Shown here in pieces: positions 25,638-33,571 of a stretch of 38,882 bases of DNA. The stretch is from Candidatus Gastranaerophilales bacterium (lineage in GTDB: Bacteria; Cyanobacteriota; Vampirovibrionia; Gastranaerophilales; Gastranaerophilaceae): assembly GCA_944324195.1 (NCBI GenBank), contig CALUVJ010000008.1:1-38882 (forward strand), in the 5' to 3' direction. Both the position numbers and the translations under genes were made by a program. Numbering within the stretch: the stretch's first letter is position 1; each line of letters opens with the position of its first letter. The notes under the pieces are model-generated. The model did no database searches, was not told the DNA's origin, and saw only the letters and a list, made by a program, of their open reading frames with translations.

Positions 25638-26573
25638 ATGTTAATATCTATATTGGAAAAAATCAATGGGTTAAATGAAGCAATTTTTACTCCGATTGAT
25701 AATCTGATATCAAAACTGCCGATTGCGGACTGGGCAATAGACGGCATGTGCGACAGTATTCATTTAATACCTTTTTTATTTATTGTTTTTGTAATAATTG
25801 AAATTCTTGAATTTTACTACGCTGACAGGATAAATAACGCCTTGAAAAAGACAGGAAAAAGCGGAGTAATTATAGGAGCGTTGGCTGCAGTTTTTCCTCA
25901 ATGCGGATTTTCCGTAATTGCAAGCAGTCTGTATGCCAAAAGAATTATTACACGCGGAACATTGATTGCGGTATATCTTTCAACTTCTGATGAAACAATT
26001 CCAATATTGCTTGCTACACCTGAAAAAGCACATTTTATTATCCCTATTGTGGGAATTAAACTGTTTATCGGAATCCTGATGGGATATTTTATTGATTTTA
26101 CGATTCCGCAAAAAACTCTTAACAATGCCGAGCTAAAAGCCGATATTGAACATATTGAAGAAGGATGCTGCAAGCACGATTTGGAACACGGCAGTAAAAG
26201 AGAGCTTATTATACATCCTATTTTGCATACAATAAACATTTGGGGATTTATCCTGATTGTAACACTCGTATTAAATTACTGCTTAAGCAATGTTGCAATT
26301 ACAAATCTTATTTCCGGAAACAGTTTTTGGCAGCCGGCCGCAGCTGCATTTGTCGGACTTATACCTAATTGTGCGGTATCTATAGGAATTACAATGATGC
26401 TGATTAAAGGAACTATTTCTTTTGGTGCCGTAATCAGCGGACTGCTTGCAAATGCAGGGCTGGGTCTTTTAGTTTTACTGAAAAACAATGATTTTAAAGA
26501 TACGATAAAAATTATTCTGATATTACTTATTATAAGTATTGTGTCCGGCATGGCAATTAATCTTTTGATTTAA
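25638..26573 (+). CDS. ArsP_2-like (DUF2899) membrane permease, putative metal/metalloid transporter
   Basis: A 311-residue protein with about eight to ten transmembrane segments. The conserved 'VFPQCGFSVIASSLYAKRII' and 'STSDETIPILLATPEKA' in the first half and 'VGLIPNCAVSIGITM' in the second half are typical of the ArsP_2 family, annotated as putative manganese or heavy-metal exporters. The hydrophilic central loop has a C-C-x-H-x3-E-H cluster ('EEGCCKHDLEHGS') that could bind metal. I use the ATG at 25638; a TTG at 25620 lies within the promoter. It has no Shine-Dalgarno sequence. Confidence 0.8.
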   Translation: MLISILEKINGLNEAIFTPIDNLISKLPIADWAIDGMCDSIHLIPFLFIVFVIIEILEFYYADRINNALKKTGKSGVIIGALAAVFPQCGFSVIASSLYAKRIITRGTLIAVYLSTSDETIPILLATPEKAHFIIPIVGIKLFIGILMGYFIDFTIPQKTLNNAELKADIEHIEEGCCKHDLEHGSKRELIIHPILHTINIWGFILIVTLVLNYCLSNVAITNLISGNSFWQPAAAAFVGLIPNCAVSIGITMMLIKGTISFGAVISGLLANAGLGLLVLLKNNDFKDTIKIILILLIISIVSGMAINLLI

Positions 26574-26653
26574 CATCGTTAGAGAAATCATTCAAATAAA
26601 TGATGTCAAAATCATTTATAAGTTTTACGATGTACATGTGGGAGAGTGTATAT

Positions 26654-26863
26654 ATGTTAAATCAAGTTTTACCGAAACAAGAATCAGGAATTTCATGTTC
26701 AATTACAAAAAATTGGACCGAGCAAGCTATTGAGTGTTATAAACTGAACGGCAATTGCAGCGAGTGTTCAATTAAAAAAGCACACTACTCTTTTGACTGC
26801 CAAATGCCAAAAGTAGTGGAAATACTTAAAATTATGAGCGGCGAACCTGATTTGGATGATTAG
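26654..26863 (+). CDS. Cys-rich mini-protein (69 aa)
   Basis: The start at 26654 has GGGAGAG 7 nt upstream; longer in-frame starts lack this. The core 'NWTEQAIECYKLNGNCSEC' followed by 'SIKKAHYSFDCQM' contains four cysteines in C-x6-C-x2-C-x11-C spacing, suggesting a zinc or iron-sulfur site. Similar small proteins ('W...AieCY...C.C..C......C.M...V..L....G.P') occur in other anaerobes to my memory, with no known function. It follows the permease by 80 nt and overlaps the tail of the convergent nitroreductase gene by 4 nt. Confidence 0.6.
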   Translation: MLNQVLPKQESGISCSITKNWTEQAIECYKLNGNCSECSIKKAHYSFDCQMPKVVEILKIMSGEPDLDD

Positions 26864-27462
26864 AATTTATTTCCTATTTTTTCCAAGAAAATAACATCGT
26901 CAAATTCTTTGCGAACCTTGTTAGTCTCACTTGGTTCAGCTTCATAGCCCAGTGTAATTATGGACGATAATATCTGATTTTCATTAAGTCCGAGTTTTGT
27001 TTTGACTTCTTTATATTTTTCCTGCTCAATTCCGGTAATTTCATTACCCAGAGCACCTATAATGCAGGACTTTATACCCAGTGATTCCGCTTCAAGCATC
27101 ATATAAGAAACAGGATAAATCACCTGTTCAAGAGTTCTTATAAGAAGTCCGTTTTCACATTGCAAAGAAGGATTAAGAGCTGGATTTTTGATATGCGTAA
27201 TTTTTGCTTCCTCCCAGGCGCTGACATCTGCAACACAAACTATGAGTGCATTTGCATTTTTAACATGAGCCTGTCCTATTGATAATTCTGACAACAAGTC
27301 TTTGTTCTCCTGAGACTTAATTAAAATAAATTTCCAGGACTGAACATTCATCCAGGAAGGAGCGAGTCTGCCGGCTTCCAGAATCTTTCTCAAATCCTCA
27401 TCCGGAATCTGTTTATCGGAATATTTTCTTACACTTTTTCTTGATTTTATTAAATCTAACAT
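26860..27462 (-). CDS. Nitroreductase-family FMN oxidoreductase
   Basis: A 200-residue stand-alone nitroreductase. The N-terminal 'LDLIKSRKSVRKYSDKQIPD' is the FMN-phosphate-binding segment, 'APSWMNVQSWKFILI' (typically S-x-x-N-x-Q-P/S-W) contacts FMN, and 'AESLGIKSCIIGAL' completes the site. AAAGGAAGG lies 5 nt before the ATG. It starts 29 nt after the LCP gene on the same strand and is probably cotranscribed with it. Substrate unknown. Confidence 0.92.
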   Translation of the reverse strand: MLDLIKSRKSVRKYSDKQIPDEDLRKILEAGRLAPSWMNVQSWKFILIKSQENKDLLSELSIGQAHVKNANALIVCVADVSAWEEAKITHIKNPALNPSLQCENGLLIRTLEQVIYPVSYMMLEAESLGIKSCIIGALGNEITGIEQEKYKEVKTKLGLNENQILSSIITLGYEAEPSETNKVRKEFDDVIFLEKIGNKF

Positions 27463-27491
27463 TGTGCCCTTCCTTTCTCTTAAGCCTGTCT

Positions 27492-28811
27492 CTACCCTTC
27501 AGCCAAAACAATTGTGAAATCGCTTCCGACAGAATATGTTTCCGTAGGGTCATAAATAAACTGCATATTATTTAATTCCGGCATTTTCTTTTGAAGCCAG
27601 TTTAAAAAATCTATCGTAACATCGTTTTTATTCGCAACAAATCTGGTATGAGAAAGGTGCGTTATCTTCAACATATTAACTTCAAAACCAAGCTCGGAAA
27701 GTTTTTCTTTCATCGCAGCCGCTTCAGCTTCTTTCTTTGGCGAATACATAATCCCGGCCTTAAATTTTGTACCGTCAAGCGACGGTTTTTCACGATAAAT
27801 CATCCGGTTAATAACTTCCTGTGTTTTTTGAGGATCCAATATCCAATAACTTATATATCCTCTCTGATTTGGCGCTCCGGGTAAAGTCGCAAGTTCAATT
27901 TTATTTTCATCTACACTTCTTGCAAATGCTGCATATTGAGAAAGTTCATAAAAACTTAAGTCAGTTTTTACATATGTATTACAAATATTCAAAACTTCAG
28001 GAATTTTGGTAATTATCTGCGGAGAGTGAAGTTTTTCAAATAAACTTCTTAAAAACCATTGCTGTCTCTGAGTCCGGCCAATATCCCCCAAGCCGTCTTT
28101 CCTGTATCGCAGATACCCGACTGCCTGTTTTCCGTTAAGAACTGTATTACCTTTATCAAGATTAATATGCAGTTTCCCTGCATAATCGTGATATTTCATC
28201 GGTTTTTCGACATATATTGGTATCCCGCCCAATGCATCAACGATTTTTTCCACCGCTTCATCATGCACAACAATATATTTATCAATTTTTATCCCGAAAG
28301 TTTCTCTTAAAGTTTTCTTCACTAAATCAACGCCGCCCAATGCATGTGCAGAATTAATCTTCTGAATTCCTTTGTTATCCGGAAGATAAACTTTACTGTC
28401 ACGGGGAATCGAAATTGCATTAATTGAGCGGGCTTTTGGATCTATATTTACAATAATTATTGTATCAGATCTGGTTCCCTCCCAAATATCAACCCCTGCA
28501 CCGTTTGAATCTACACCGAGAAGAAGTATGTTTTGTCTCTTCGGTGAAAAAGGAACATCAAAATTTTTCTTCTCTTTTTTATATAATTTTGCAAACCCGC
28601 TGGCGTTATCAGCAGTTTCCGTATTAAACTTATCGAGGAAATAACTGTTCTCTACAACTGTCACACAAACAATAACTGCACATAATATAGCAAGAACTAT
28701 TGTAAAAAGAAGTTTAGCAAAATTGGAAGTATCTTCTTTTTCCGCACGAATGTTTTTTAAAAACGCCTTGTATTCTTCTTCTTGATTTTCGTTATTATTT
28801 GCAATTTTCAT
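27492..28811 (-). CDS. LytR-CpsA-Psr (LCP) family protein with LytR_C domain
   Basis: A 439-residue protein anchored by one N-terminal transmembrane helix (~38-60, 'LLFTIVLAILCAVIVCVTVV'). The LCP domain (~100-255) shows 'NILLLGVDS', 'GTRSDTIIIVNIDP', 'ISIPRDSKVYLP', 'KINSAHALGG' and 'YLRYRKDGLGDIGRTQRQQ', including the Arg and Asp residues that bind pyrophosphate and lipid-linked sugars. The C-terminal LytR_C domain (~345-437) follows. LCP proteins transfer glycan polymers from lipid carriers to peptidoglycan. Its presence in a diderm suggests wall-attached glycopolymers or a glycan-protein link, possibly the product of the 1403-5936 cluster. Confidence 0.93.
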   Translation of the reverse strand: MKIANNNENQEEEYKAFLKNIRAEKEDTSNFAKLLFTIVLAILCAVIVCVTVVENSYFLDKFNTETADNASGFAKLYKKEKKNFDVPFSPKRQNILLLGVDSNGAGVDIWEGTRSDTIIIVNIDPKARSINAISIPRDSKVYLPDNKGIQKINSAHALGGVDLVKKTLRETFGIKIDKYIVVHDEAVEKIVDALGGIPIYVEKPMKYHDYAGKLHINLDKGNTVLNGKQAVGYLRYRKDGLGDIGRTQRQQWFLRSLFEKLHSPQIITKIPEVLNICNTYVKTDLSFYELSQYAAFARSVDENKIELATLPGAPNQRGYISYWILDPQKTQEVINRMIYREKPSLDGTKFKAGIMYSPKKEAEAAAMKEKLSELGFEVNMLKITHLSHTRFVANKNDVTIDFLNWLQKKMPELNNMQFIYDPTETYSVGSDFTIVLAEG

Positions 28812-28923
28812 CTTTATACTCTCTTTATTAAAAAATTATATTTTAAGCATAGGTTAAAATCAATTATTGAAAAACAAGACTTATATACAACTTTACACGA
28901 AATATGCTTGAAATATAGCTATA

Positions 28924-29024
28924 ATGTCATTCCGAACTTGGTTCGGAATCTTACCAAAAATCAAGTATTACGCCAAGTTGGCAAGATGCTGAAACAAGAT
29001 TCTCTGGGTGACAATTTCAGTTTT
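28924..29024. repeat. Degenerate dispersed intergenic repeat with internal hairpins
   Basis: The block begins GTCATTCCGAACTTGGTTCGG and contains a 9-bp perfect stem (28929-28937 with 28941-28949), a GCCAA/TTGGC stem (28972-28982) and 'AGATGCTGAAACAAGATTCT' near its end. The two half-motifs (GTCATTCCGAA... and GATGCTGAAACAAG...) look like a widespread non-autonomous intergenic repeat type seen in many bacterial genomes; a related half-motif recurs at 38764. Confidence 0.55.
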
Positions 29025-29050
29025 TTTGTGTAAACTGTGGTATAAATCCC

Positions 29051-29079
29051 TTGAAAAACATATATTTTTACAGTACAAA
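29051..29079 (+). promoter_or_regulatory. Promoter TTGAAA-N17-TACAAA with leaderless start
   Basis: TTGAAA (29051-29056) and TACAAA (29074-29079) are 17 nt apart and the ATG at 29086 follows the -10 by exactly 6 nt. There is no ribosome site before this ATG, whose protein start fits the GT9 family. Confidence 0.55.
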
Positions 29080-29085
29080 AAGTAT

Positions 29086-30078
29086 ATGAAAAAAAAGATT
29101 CTTTTTATAAATTTTGGCGGTATCGGAGATGAAATTTTATTTCTTCCGGCAATAATCTCTGTTAAAAAACAATTTCCCCAAGCGCATATAACGCTTGCTC
29201 TTGAAGAGCGCAGCAAAGGAGTCGGCACACTTACAAGTATTATTGATGAAATGCTGTTTGCAAATGTAAAAGGCAAGTTTAAATATATTGAACTTTTTAA
29301 GTTATTACACACTATCCGGCAAAAAAAATTTGATATTGTCATCTCTTCCGGCTCAAATAAATTTATATCAATATTCTTGTTTTTAACATCTATTAAAACA
29401 AGAATAGGATATAATACCGGAAAATTAAGCGAGCTGCTGCTCACAAAAGCTGTAACTCTAAATAAAAAACAATACGCCGCTAAAATGTATCACGATTTGG
29501 TCAGAGGAATAACCGATTTTAATACGGAGTTGCCGGAGCTGGAAATTGAACGTCAAAAATGTGAACCGAATACAATTCTTATTCATCCCGGCGTAAGTCA
29601 GATGAGTATTCAAAAGGGAATGATAAAAACCATACCTGCGGAAGTTTGGGCTGAAATTACGGAAAAATTAGCCGATAGAGGGAAAAAGGTCATAATCGCA
29701 GGAGGCCCGGACGATAAAAAAGTAATAGAAACAATTGAACGTATTGTTCCTTGCGAAAAATATAAAAACATGTACGAAAAAACACGCAATTTAAAAGAAC
29801 TTGCGGAATTAATTTCCGGAGCGGAAAAATTTATATGCTCCGATTCTGCACCTTTGCATATAGCTTCCGCACTTAAAGTCAAAACATATGTAATTTTTGG
29901 TCCGACCGATGATAAAAAACTTATACCAGATAACAACAGAGTTATTCCGGTAAAAGCAAAAAACTGCACCTGCTCTTTGCGTCCGTGCCTGTGGGAAAAA
30001 CGCCATACGACCTGCAAGACATTGGAATGCCTGGAAATAACCTCTGACGATGTAGTAGATGCCGTAATGAATTTATAA
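29086..30078 (+). CDS. Heptosyltransferase-like glycosyltransferase (GT9)
   Basis: A 330-residue GT-B enzyme. The family N-terminus 'ILFINFGGIGDEILFLPAI' directly follows the chosen ATG; an upstream in-frame ATG at 29008 would add 26 atypical residues. The C-terminal donor site shows 'ILIHPGVS', 'VIIAGGPDD' and 'FICSDSAPLHIASALKVKTY' with 'IFGPTD'. GT9 enzymes add heptose or related sugars from ADP-activated donors to LPS core. The C-terminal 'CTCSLRPCLWE...TCKTLEC' adds several cysteines, common in GT9 of this type. The next gene encodes a lipid acyltransferase, consistent with LPS synthesis. Confidence 0.9.
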   Translation: MKKKILFINFGGIGDEILFLPAIISVKKQFPQAHITLALEERSKGVGTLTSIIDEMLFANVKGKFKYIELFKLLHTIRQKKFDIVISSGSNKFISIFLFLTSIKTRIGYNTGKLSELLLTKAVTLNKKQYAAKMYHDLVRGITDFNTELPELEIERQKCEPNTILIHPGVSQMSIQKGMIKTIPAEVWAEITEKLADRGKKVIIAGGPDDKKVIETIERIVPCEKYKNMYEKTRNLKELAELISGAEKFICSDSAPLHIASALKVKTYVIFGPTDDKKLIPDNNRVIPVKAKNCTCSLRPCLWEKRHTTCKTLECLEITSDDVVDAVMNL

Positions 30079-30132
30079 ATTCGCAAGTATCATATTTACC
30101 AATCGTGAATTTTTTTATGATAAAATCATGTT

Positions 30133-30216
30133 ATGAACCGGCCTGAGAGTAAACAAGAACTGAAATTGACACTTACAAAAAAGCCTTACACTTTTGGAGC
30201 ACATAAAAATGCCTAA
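30133..30216 (+). CDS. Possible 27-aa leader ORF overlapping the acyltransferase start
   Basis: ATG at 30133 opens a 27-codon frame ending at 30216, overlapping the acyltransferase start (30209) by 8 nt, a coupling-like geometry. A TAAAAT (30121-30126) lies 6 nt before this ATG, as in the other putative leaderless starts, but no -35 is clear. The peptide is Lys-rich and contains 'YTFGAHKN'. It may be a real small protein, a coupling leader, or chance. Confidence 0.3.
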   Translation: MNRPESKQELKLTLTKKPYTFGAHKNA

Positions 30217-31087
30217 AAATTGGTTCCAAATGTCCGAACAAGGTGCCGGAGCAAAACGGCTTATACTGACAAAATATATTTATTTATGGTTCGGCGAAAT
30301 TCCTGTCAGAATTATCGCATTTTTTGTTGTGCTAAGCGTTTTTATAACTGCCAGAGAAAGACGAAAAGCTTCTGAAAAATTTTTCAAAATTCTCAATAAA
30401 AAATTTGTCATACTCCACTCTTTTATACAGTTTTTAAATTACGGAAACTCTCTTGTAGACAAATTTATATCTTTTCTCGGCAAACTTAAGCCGGAAAAAT
30501 TTGAACTCTCAAACCCGGAAATTTACCACGGCGCTTTTTTCATAACAACGCACGTTGGAAATGTAGAAATTTTAAGAACATTATTTCAGATTAAAAATCT
30601 CGACCACCCCAAAAGAGTTAATGTATTTCTGCAAGGTTCGGCATGCGAAAGATTTAATCATTTTTTGAATTCGCTTAAATTGAAACTCAATATAGATGCT
30701 TTTCCCGTTGAGAAAGTTAGTGCGGAAACTTCCATTATGATTTCCGACCGATTAAAAGACGGAGAAATTGTATTTATGGCCGGTGACAGGGTCTCTTCGG
30801 AAAACACAAATAAAGTCTACGAAGCGGATTTTCTTAATCACAAAGTTGCTTTTCCGCTGGGAACTCTTAGATTTGCACTTATGATGAACGTTCCCATATA
30901 TTTTATTGTTTGTGCAAAAGAAGGAAATAAATTTAAGGTCTACACTGAACAATTTGTCTCAGAAAGAACAAAAAAAAGCGAAATTTTACACGACTTACAA
31001 ATTTCGTACGTAAGATTTCTGGAAAAATATACCCTCAAATATCCCCACCAGTTCTATAACTTCTACGATTTGTTTCAAGACAAATAA
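30209..31087 (+). CDS. LPLAT-superfamily acyltransferase (LpxL/COG4261-like)
   Basis: A 292-residue membrane-associated acyltransferase. The start has GGAG 9 nt upstream; an in-frame TTG at 30194 is less likely. The catalytic HX4E motif is 'THVGNVE' (H115, E120), preceded by an N-terminal hydrophobic segment ('IIAFFVVLSVFITA') and followed by 'GEIVFMAGDRV' and 'PLGTLRFALMMNVPIYFIV'. The opening 'WFQMSEQGAG' is like COG4261 'predicted LPLAT acyltransferases'. It likely transfers an acyl chain to a lipid such as lipid A. It follows the GT9 gene. Confidence 0.85.
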   Translation: MPKNWFQMSEQGAGAKRLILTKYIYLWFGEIPVRIIAFFVVLSVFITARERRKASEKFFKILNKKFVILHSFIQFLNYGNSLVDKFISFLGKLKPEKFELSNPEIYHGAFFITTHVGNVEILRTLFQIKNLDHPKRVNVFLQGSACERFNHFLNSLKLKLNIDAFPVEKVSAETSIMISDRLKDGEIVFMAGDRVSSENTNKVYEADFLNHKVAFPLGTLRFALMMNVPIYFIVCAKEGNKFKVYTEQFVSERTKKSEILHDLQISYVRFLEKYTLKYPHQFYNFYDLFQDK

Positions 31088-31118
31088 GCGTTAATAGAAA
31101 AATAAATCACCGGAGTTC

Positions 31119-31147
31119 TTGACAAAATGTTAGGTATCGCTTACAAT
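31119..31147 (+). promoter_or_regulatory. Sigma-70 promoter TTGACA-N17-TACAAT
   Basis: A perfect -35 TTGACA (31119-31124) and TACAAT (31142-31147) spaced 17 nt apart precede the gene at 31181, giving a leader of about 28 nt that holds a weak AGGA ribosome site. Confidence 0.75.
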
Positions 31148-31180
31148 ATTTTTTGAGTTATTTGTTAGGATTACCGAACA

Positions 31181-32173
31181 ATGAGTACAATAAAAGCTTT
31201 TGCAAAATTTCTGGACCAGCCGAGACTGGTCGGGAATTTCTCCAGAACACTGCCGCCGCTTCTTGCTGCAGGAGCAGGTGCAATGGTTATAAACGATACC
31301 GTTAGCGCTCCGCAAGAAAAAAGAAAGAAAGTTTTTATCCGCAATGGTCTGACTATGTTTGGAGCAGTAGCATCTTCTCTTTACGCGCCGAAGATTACTT
31401 CAAAAATATTCCGTACTGCTCCCGATATAGTTGCAATCAAAAAACTGGATGTGCAAAATTCCGCACTGGTAAATGACTTTCTTGCAAAAAATAAAGTAAA
31501 TTCCAAGACGGAAAAACTGCTGCATAAGATTAAGTCTGAAGTTCTGAATGTCAATGAAATTAAAAACCTTTCAGAAAATCTACACACAAAAGACGGCAGA
31601 ACTTTGTTTAATAATCTTATACCTGAGCCTGAAAATATAACTTCTAAAGAAATATTTTCAGAAATAGGGCGCCTGTCAGTGTTCGGATTAATTCCCGTAC
31701 TGGGCGGTATTGCGGGCGGAATTTTAGGAGATAAATTGACAGATAGCGATTATAAAAGAAAAATTCCAAACAAAATAAAGGAGGGAGCGTATCAATATCT
31801 TGCAAATATATTTTTATGTAATGTAGGAGCAGGTATTGCACTTGGAATTTTAGAAAAATTAAATGTCAAATCAAAGGCCGCAAGAGCACTGGGAATGGTA
31901 AGCGGAATAGCGCTTACAGGGATTGTAGGAGGAAGTGCTATTGCGAATCTTATCGGGACAAAAGTTATAAATAAATGTTTTAAGGAAACGGATACCGCTA
32001 AGCGAAAACCGGAAGCTCTTGACATATGTCTACATACGGATGATATCGCAACCGTGGCGGTAATGTCCGGACTCAAATGGATTGAGCCGGCACTTCCCGC
32101 TCTTTACTCTATATCCGGCTACCGTGCCGGTGCAGGATATCGGGGAAAAGGAACGGAGAAAGAAAACACTTAA
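31181..32173 (+). CDS. Glycine-rich membrane protein of unknown family
   Basis: A 330-residue protein. Hydrophobic glycine/alanine-rich segments occur at ~24-37 ('LPPLLAAGAGAMVI'), ~165-185 ('FGLIPVLGGIAGGILG'), ~212-228 ('FLCNVGAGIALGIL'), ~240-265 ('MVSGIALTGIVGGSAIANLIG') and near 300. A charged helical region lies between ~85 and 150. The style (long helical protein with scattered Gly-zipper membrane segments) resembles the 717-residue protein at 13717. No function assigned. It ends 7 nt before the convergent mnmE. Confidence 0.65.
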   Translation: MSTIKAFAKFLDQPRLVGNFSRTLPPLLAAGAGAMVINDTVSAPQEKRKKVFIRNGLTMFGAVASSLYAPKITSKIFRTAPDIVAIKKLDVQNSALVNDFLAKNKVNSKTEKLLHKIKSEVLNVNEIKNLSENLHTKDGRTLFNNLIPEPENITSKEIFSEIGRLSVFGLIPVLGGIAGGILGDKLTDSDYKRKIPNKIKEGAYQYLANIFLCNVGAGIALGILEKLNVKSKAARALGMVSGIALTGIVGGSAIANLIGTKVINKCFKETDTAKRKPEALDICLHTDDIATVAVMSGLKWIEPALPALYSISGYRAGAGYRGKGTEKENT

Positions 32174-32180
32174 AATAAAC

Positions 32181-33527
32181 TTATTTTCCTATACAAAAAT
32201 TTTCGAAAATATTATTTAAAATATCATCCGTAATCAATTCTCCGGTAAGTTCATCAAGAGCAAGAATTGCAGATTTAACATCAATTGAAATTAAATCTTG
32301 CAATTCGTGAAGTTGAGCCGCCAAGAGAGCCTGTTCCAAAGAGACGCAAGCTTTTTTCAGGCACTCTTGCTGACGAACATTTGTTACAAAATCAAGATTC
32401 TCCGGATTTATGTCACAAACTTTTTGTTTCAATAGCTCTTTTAATTCTTTTACACCCTCACCGGTGCGTGCAGAGACATAAAATGCTTTATCATCTCTAA
32501 TATCCGTTAAATCAGCTTTGTTGGCGAGAACAATATGTTTTTTGTTTTCTAAAAGCTTCAAAACTTCTCTGTCAGCTTTATCCAAACCTATTGATGCGTC
32601 ATATATAAATAAGACCAACTCCGCCTCATCAAGCGATTGCTTTGAATATTCTATACCGATTTGTTCGACTTGGGAAACTTCTTCGTCCTCTCTGATTCCG
32701 GCAGTATCAACCAGAGTAACGGGAATACCCAAGTCCAAAGTCTCTCTGAGTATATCTCTTGTTGTTCCGGCAATATCCGTTACAATTGCCCTGTCGAGAT
32801 TGAGCAGCGCATTAAATAAAGATGATTTGCCGACATTCGGCTTGCCGATTATTGCAACAGATGCCCCCTGTCTGAATATATTAGAAGTATTTGCACCTTC
32901 CAGTACATTTTGAATTTTTGAGATAATTTTTTCAAAATTTTCTATCAAATACGAATACTCTGGTTCTTGAACATCTTCCGGAAAATCAATTCCTGCAGTA
33001 ATTTTGGATAAAACTTCAAAAATATCATTTCGAATCTCATTAATTTTCTCTTTCAAAACCCCTGAAAGATTTTTCATAGAAACCTTTGCAAAATCGGAAG
33101 TTTTAGAATGAATTATATCAGCAACCGACTCGGCCTGAGATAAATCCATTCGTTTATTCAAAAAAGCACGTTTAGTAAACTCACCCTTCTCTGCAAGTCT
33201 CGCTCCGTTTTTCAGCACAAGATTTAAAATATTTTTGACAACCTGAATTCCGCCGTGACATTGAATTTCAACAACATCTTCTCCGGTGTAGCTGTTCGGC
33301 GCAAAAAACGGAAGCACAACAACTTCATCTATTGCCGGATGCGATGAATCTAAATTATCTACAATCCATCCGTGTTTGAACTTTCCCTTCTCAAATCCGG
33401 GAGAAGTAAAAATTTTTTCAATAATTTCAAACGCTTTAGCGCCTGAAATTCTTATTATTCCGACACCGCCCATACCCATAGGAGTAGCGGGAGCTGCTAT
33501 TGTATCAAATTCTTCCAAAATATTCAT
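32181..33527 (-). CDS. mnmE: tRNA modification GTPase MnmE (TrmE)
   Basis: A 448-residue GTPase that with MnmG installs the 5-carboxymethylaminomethyl group on wobble U34 of certain tRNAs. The N-terminal tetrahydrofolate-binding domain (~1-120), the G domain with P-loop GKPNVGKS (228-235), 'DTAGIRE' and 'NKAD', and the C-terminal 'FCIGK' with its catalytic Cys are all intact. I use the ATG at 33527 because the domain begins there; upstream in-frame codons extend into the promoter. A TACAAT lies 6 nt before the ATG, so the mRNA is probably leaderless. Confidence 0.96.
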   Translation of the reverse strand: MNILEEFDTIAAPATPMGMGGVGIIRISGAKAFEIIEKIFTSPGFEKGKFKHGWIVDNLDSSHPAIDEVVVLPFFAPNSYTGEDVVEIQCHGGIQVVKNILNLVLKNGARLAEKGEFTKRAFLNKRMDLSQAESVADIIHSKTSDFAKVSMKNLSGVLKEKINEIRNDIFEVLSKITAGIDFPEDVQEPEYSYLIENFEKIISKIQNVLEGANTSNIFRQGASVAIIGKPNVGKSSLFNALLNLDRAIVTDIAGTTRDILRETLDLGIPVTLVDTAGIREDEEVSQVEQIGIEYSKQSLDEAELVLFIYDASIGLDKADREVLKLLENKKHIVLANKADLTDIRDDKAFYVSARTGEGVKELKELLKQKVCDINPENLDFVTNVRQQECLKKACVSLEQALLAAQLHELQDLISIDVKSAILALDELTGELITDDILNNIFENFCIGK

Positions 33528-33533
33528 AAATTT

Positions 33534-33563
33534 ATTGTAACCCAAAAACATTCGACATATAAT
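33534..33563. promoter_or_regulatory. Overlapping divergent promoters of mnmE and murF
   Basis: Plus strand: TTGTAA (33535-33540), N17, TATAAT (33558-33563), then 8 nt to the murF ATG. Minus strand: TACAAT (33539-33534), then 6 nt to the mnmE ATG. The same bases act as the murF -35 and the mnmE -10. The two start codons are only 44 nt apart and neither has a Shine-Dalgarno sequence. Confidence 0.65.
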
Positions 33564-33571
33564 AATATCAT

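Noticed and set aside
26598..26617. AAATGAT/ATCATTT 7-bp hairpin between the permease and the Cys-rich gene
   Set aside because: AT-only short stem with no T-tract; expected by chance in this composition.
28968..29444. 158-codon minus-strand ORF across the repeat and the GT9 start
   Set aside because: Antisense to GT9 and covers repeat sequence; no family resemblance.
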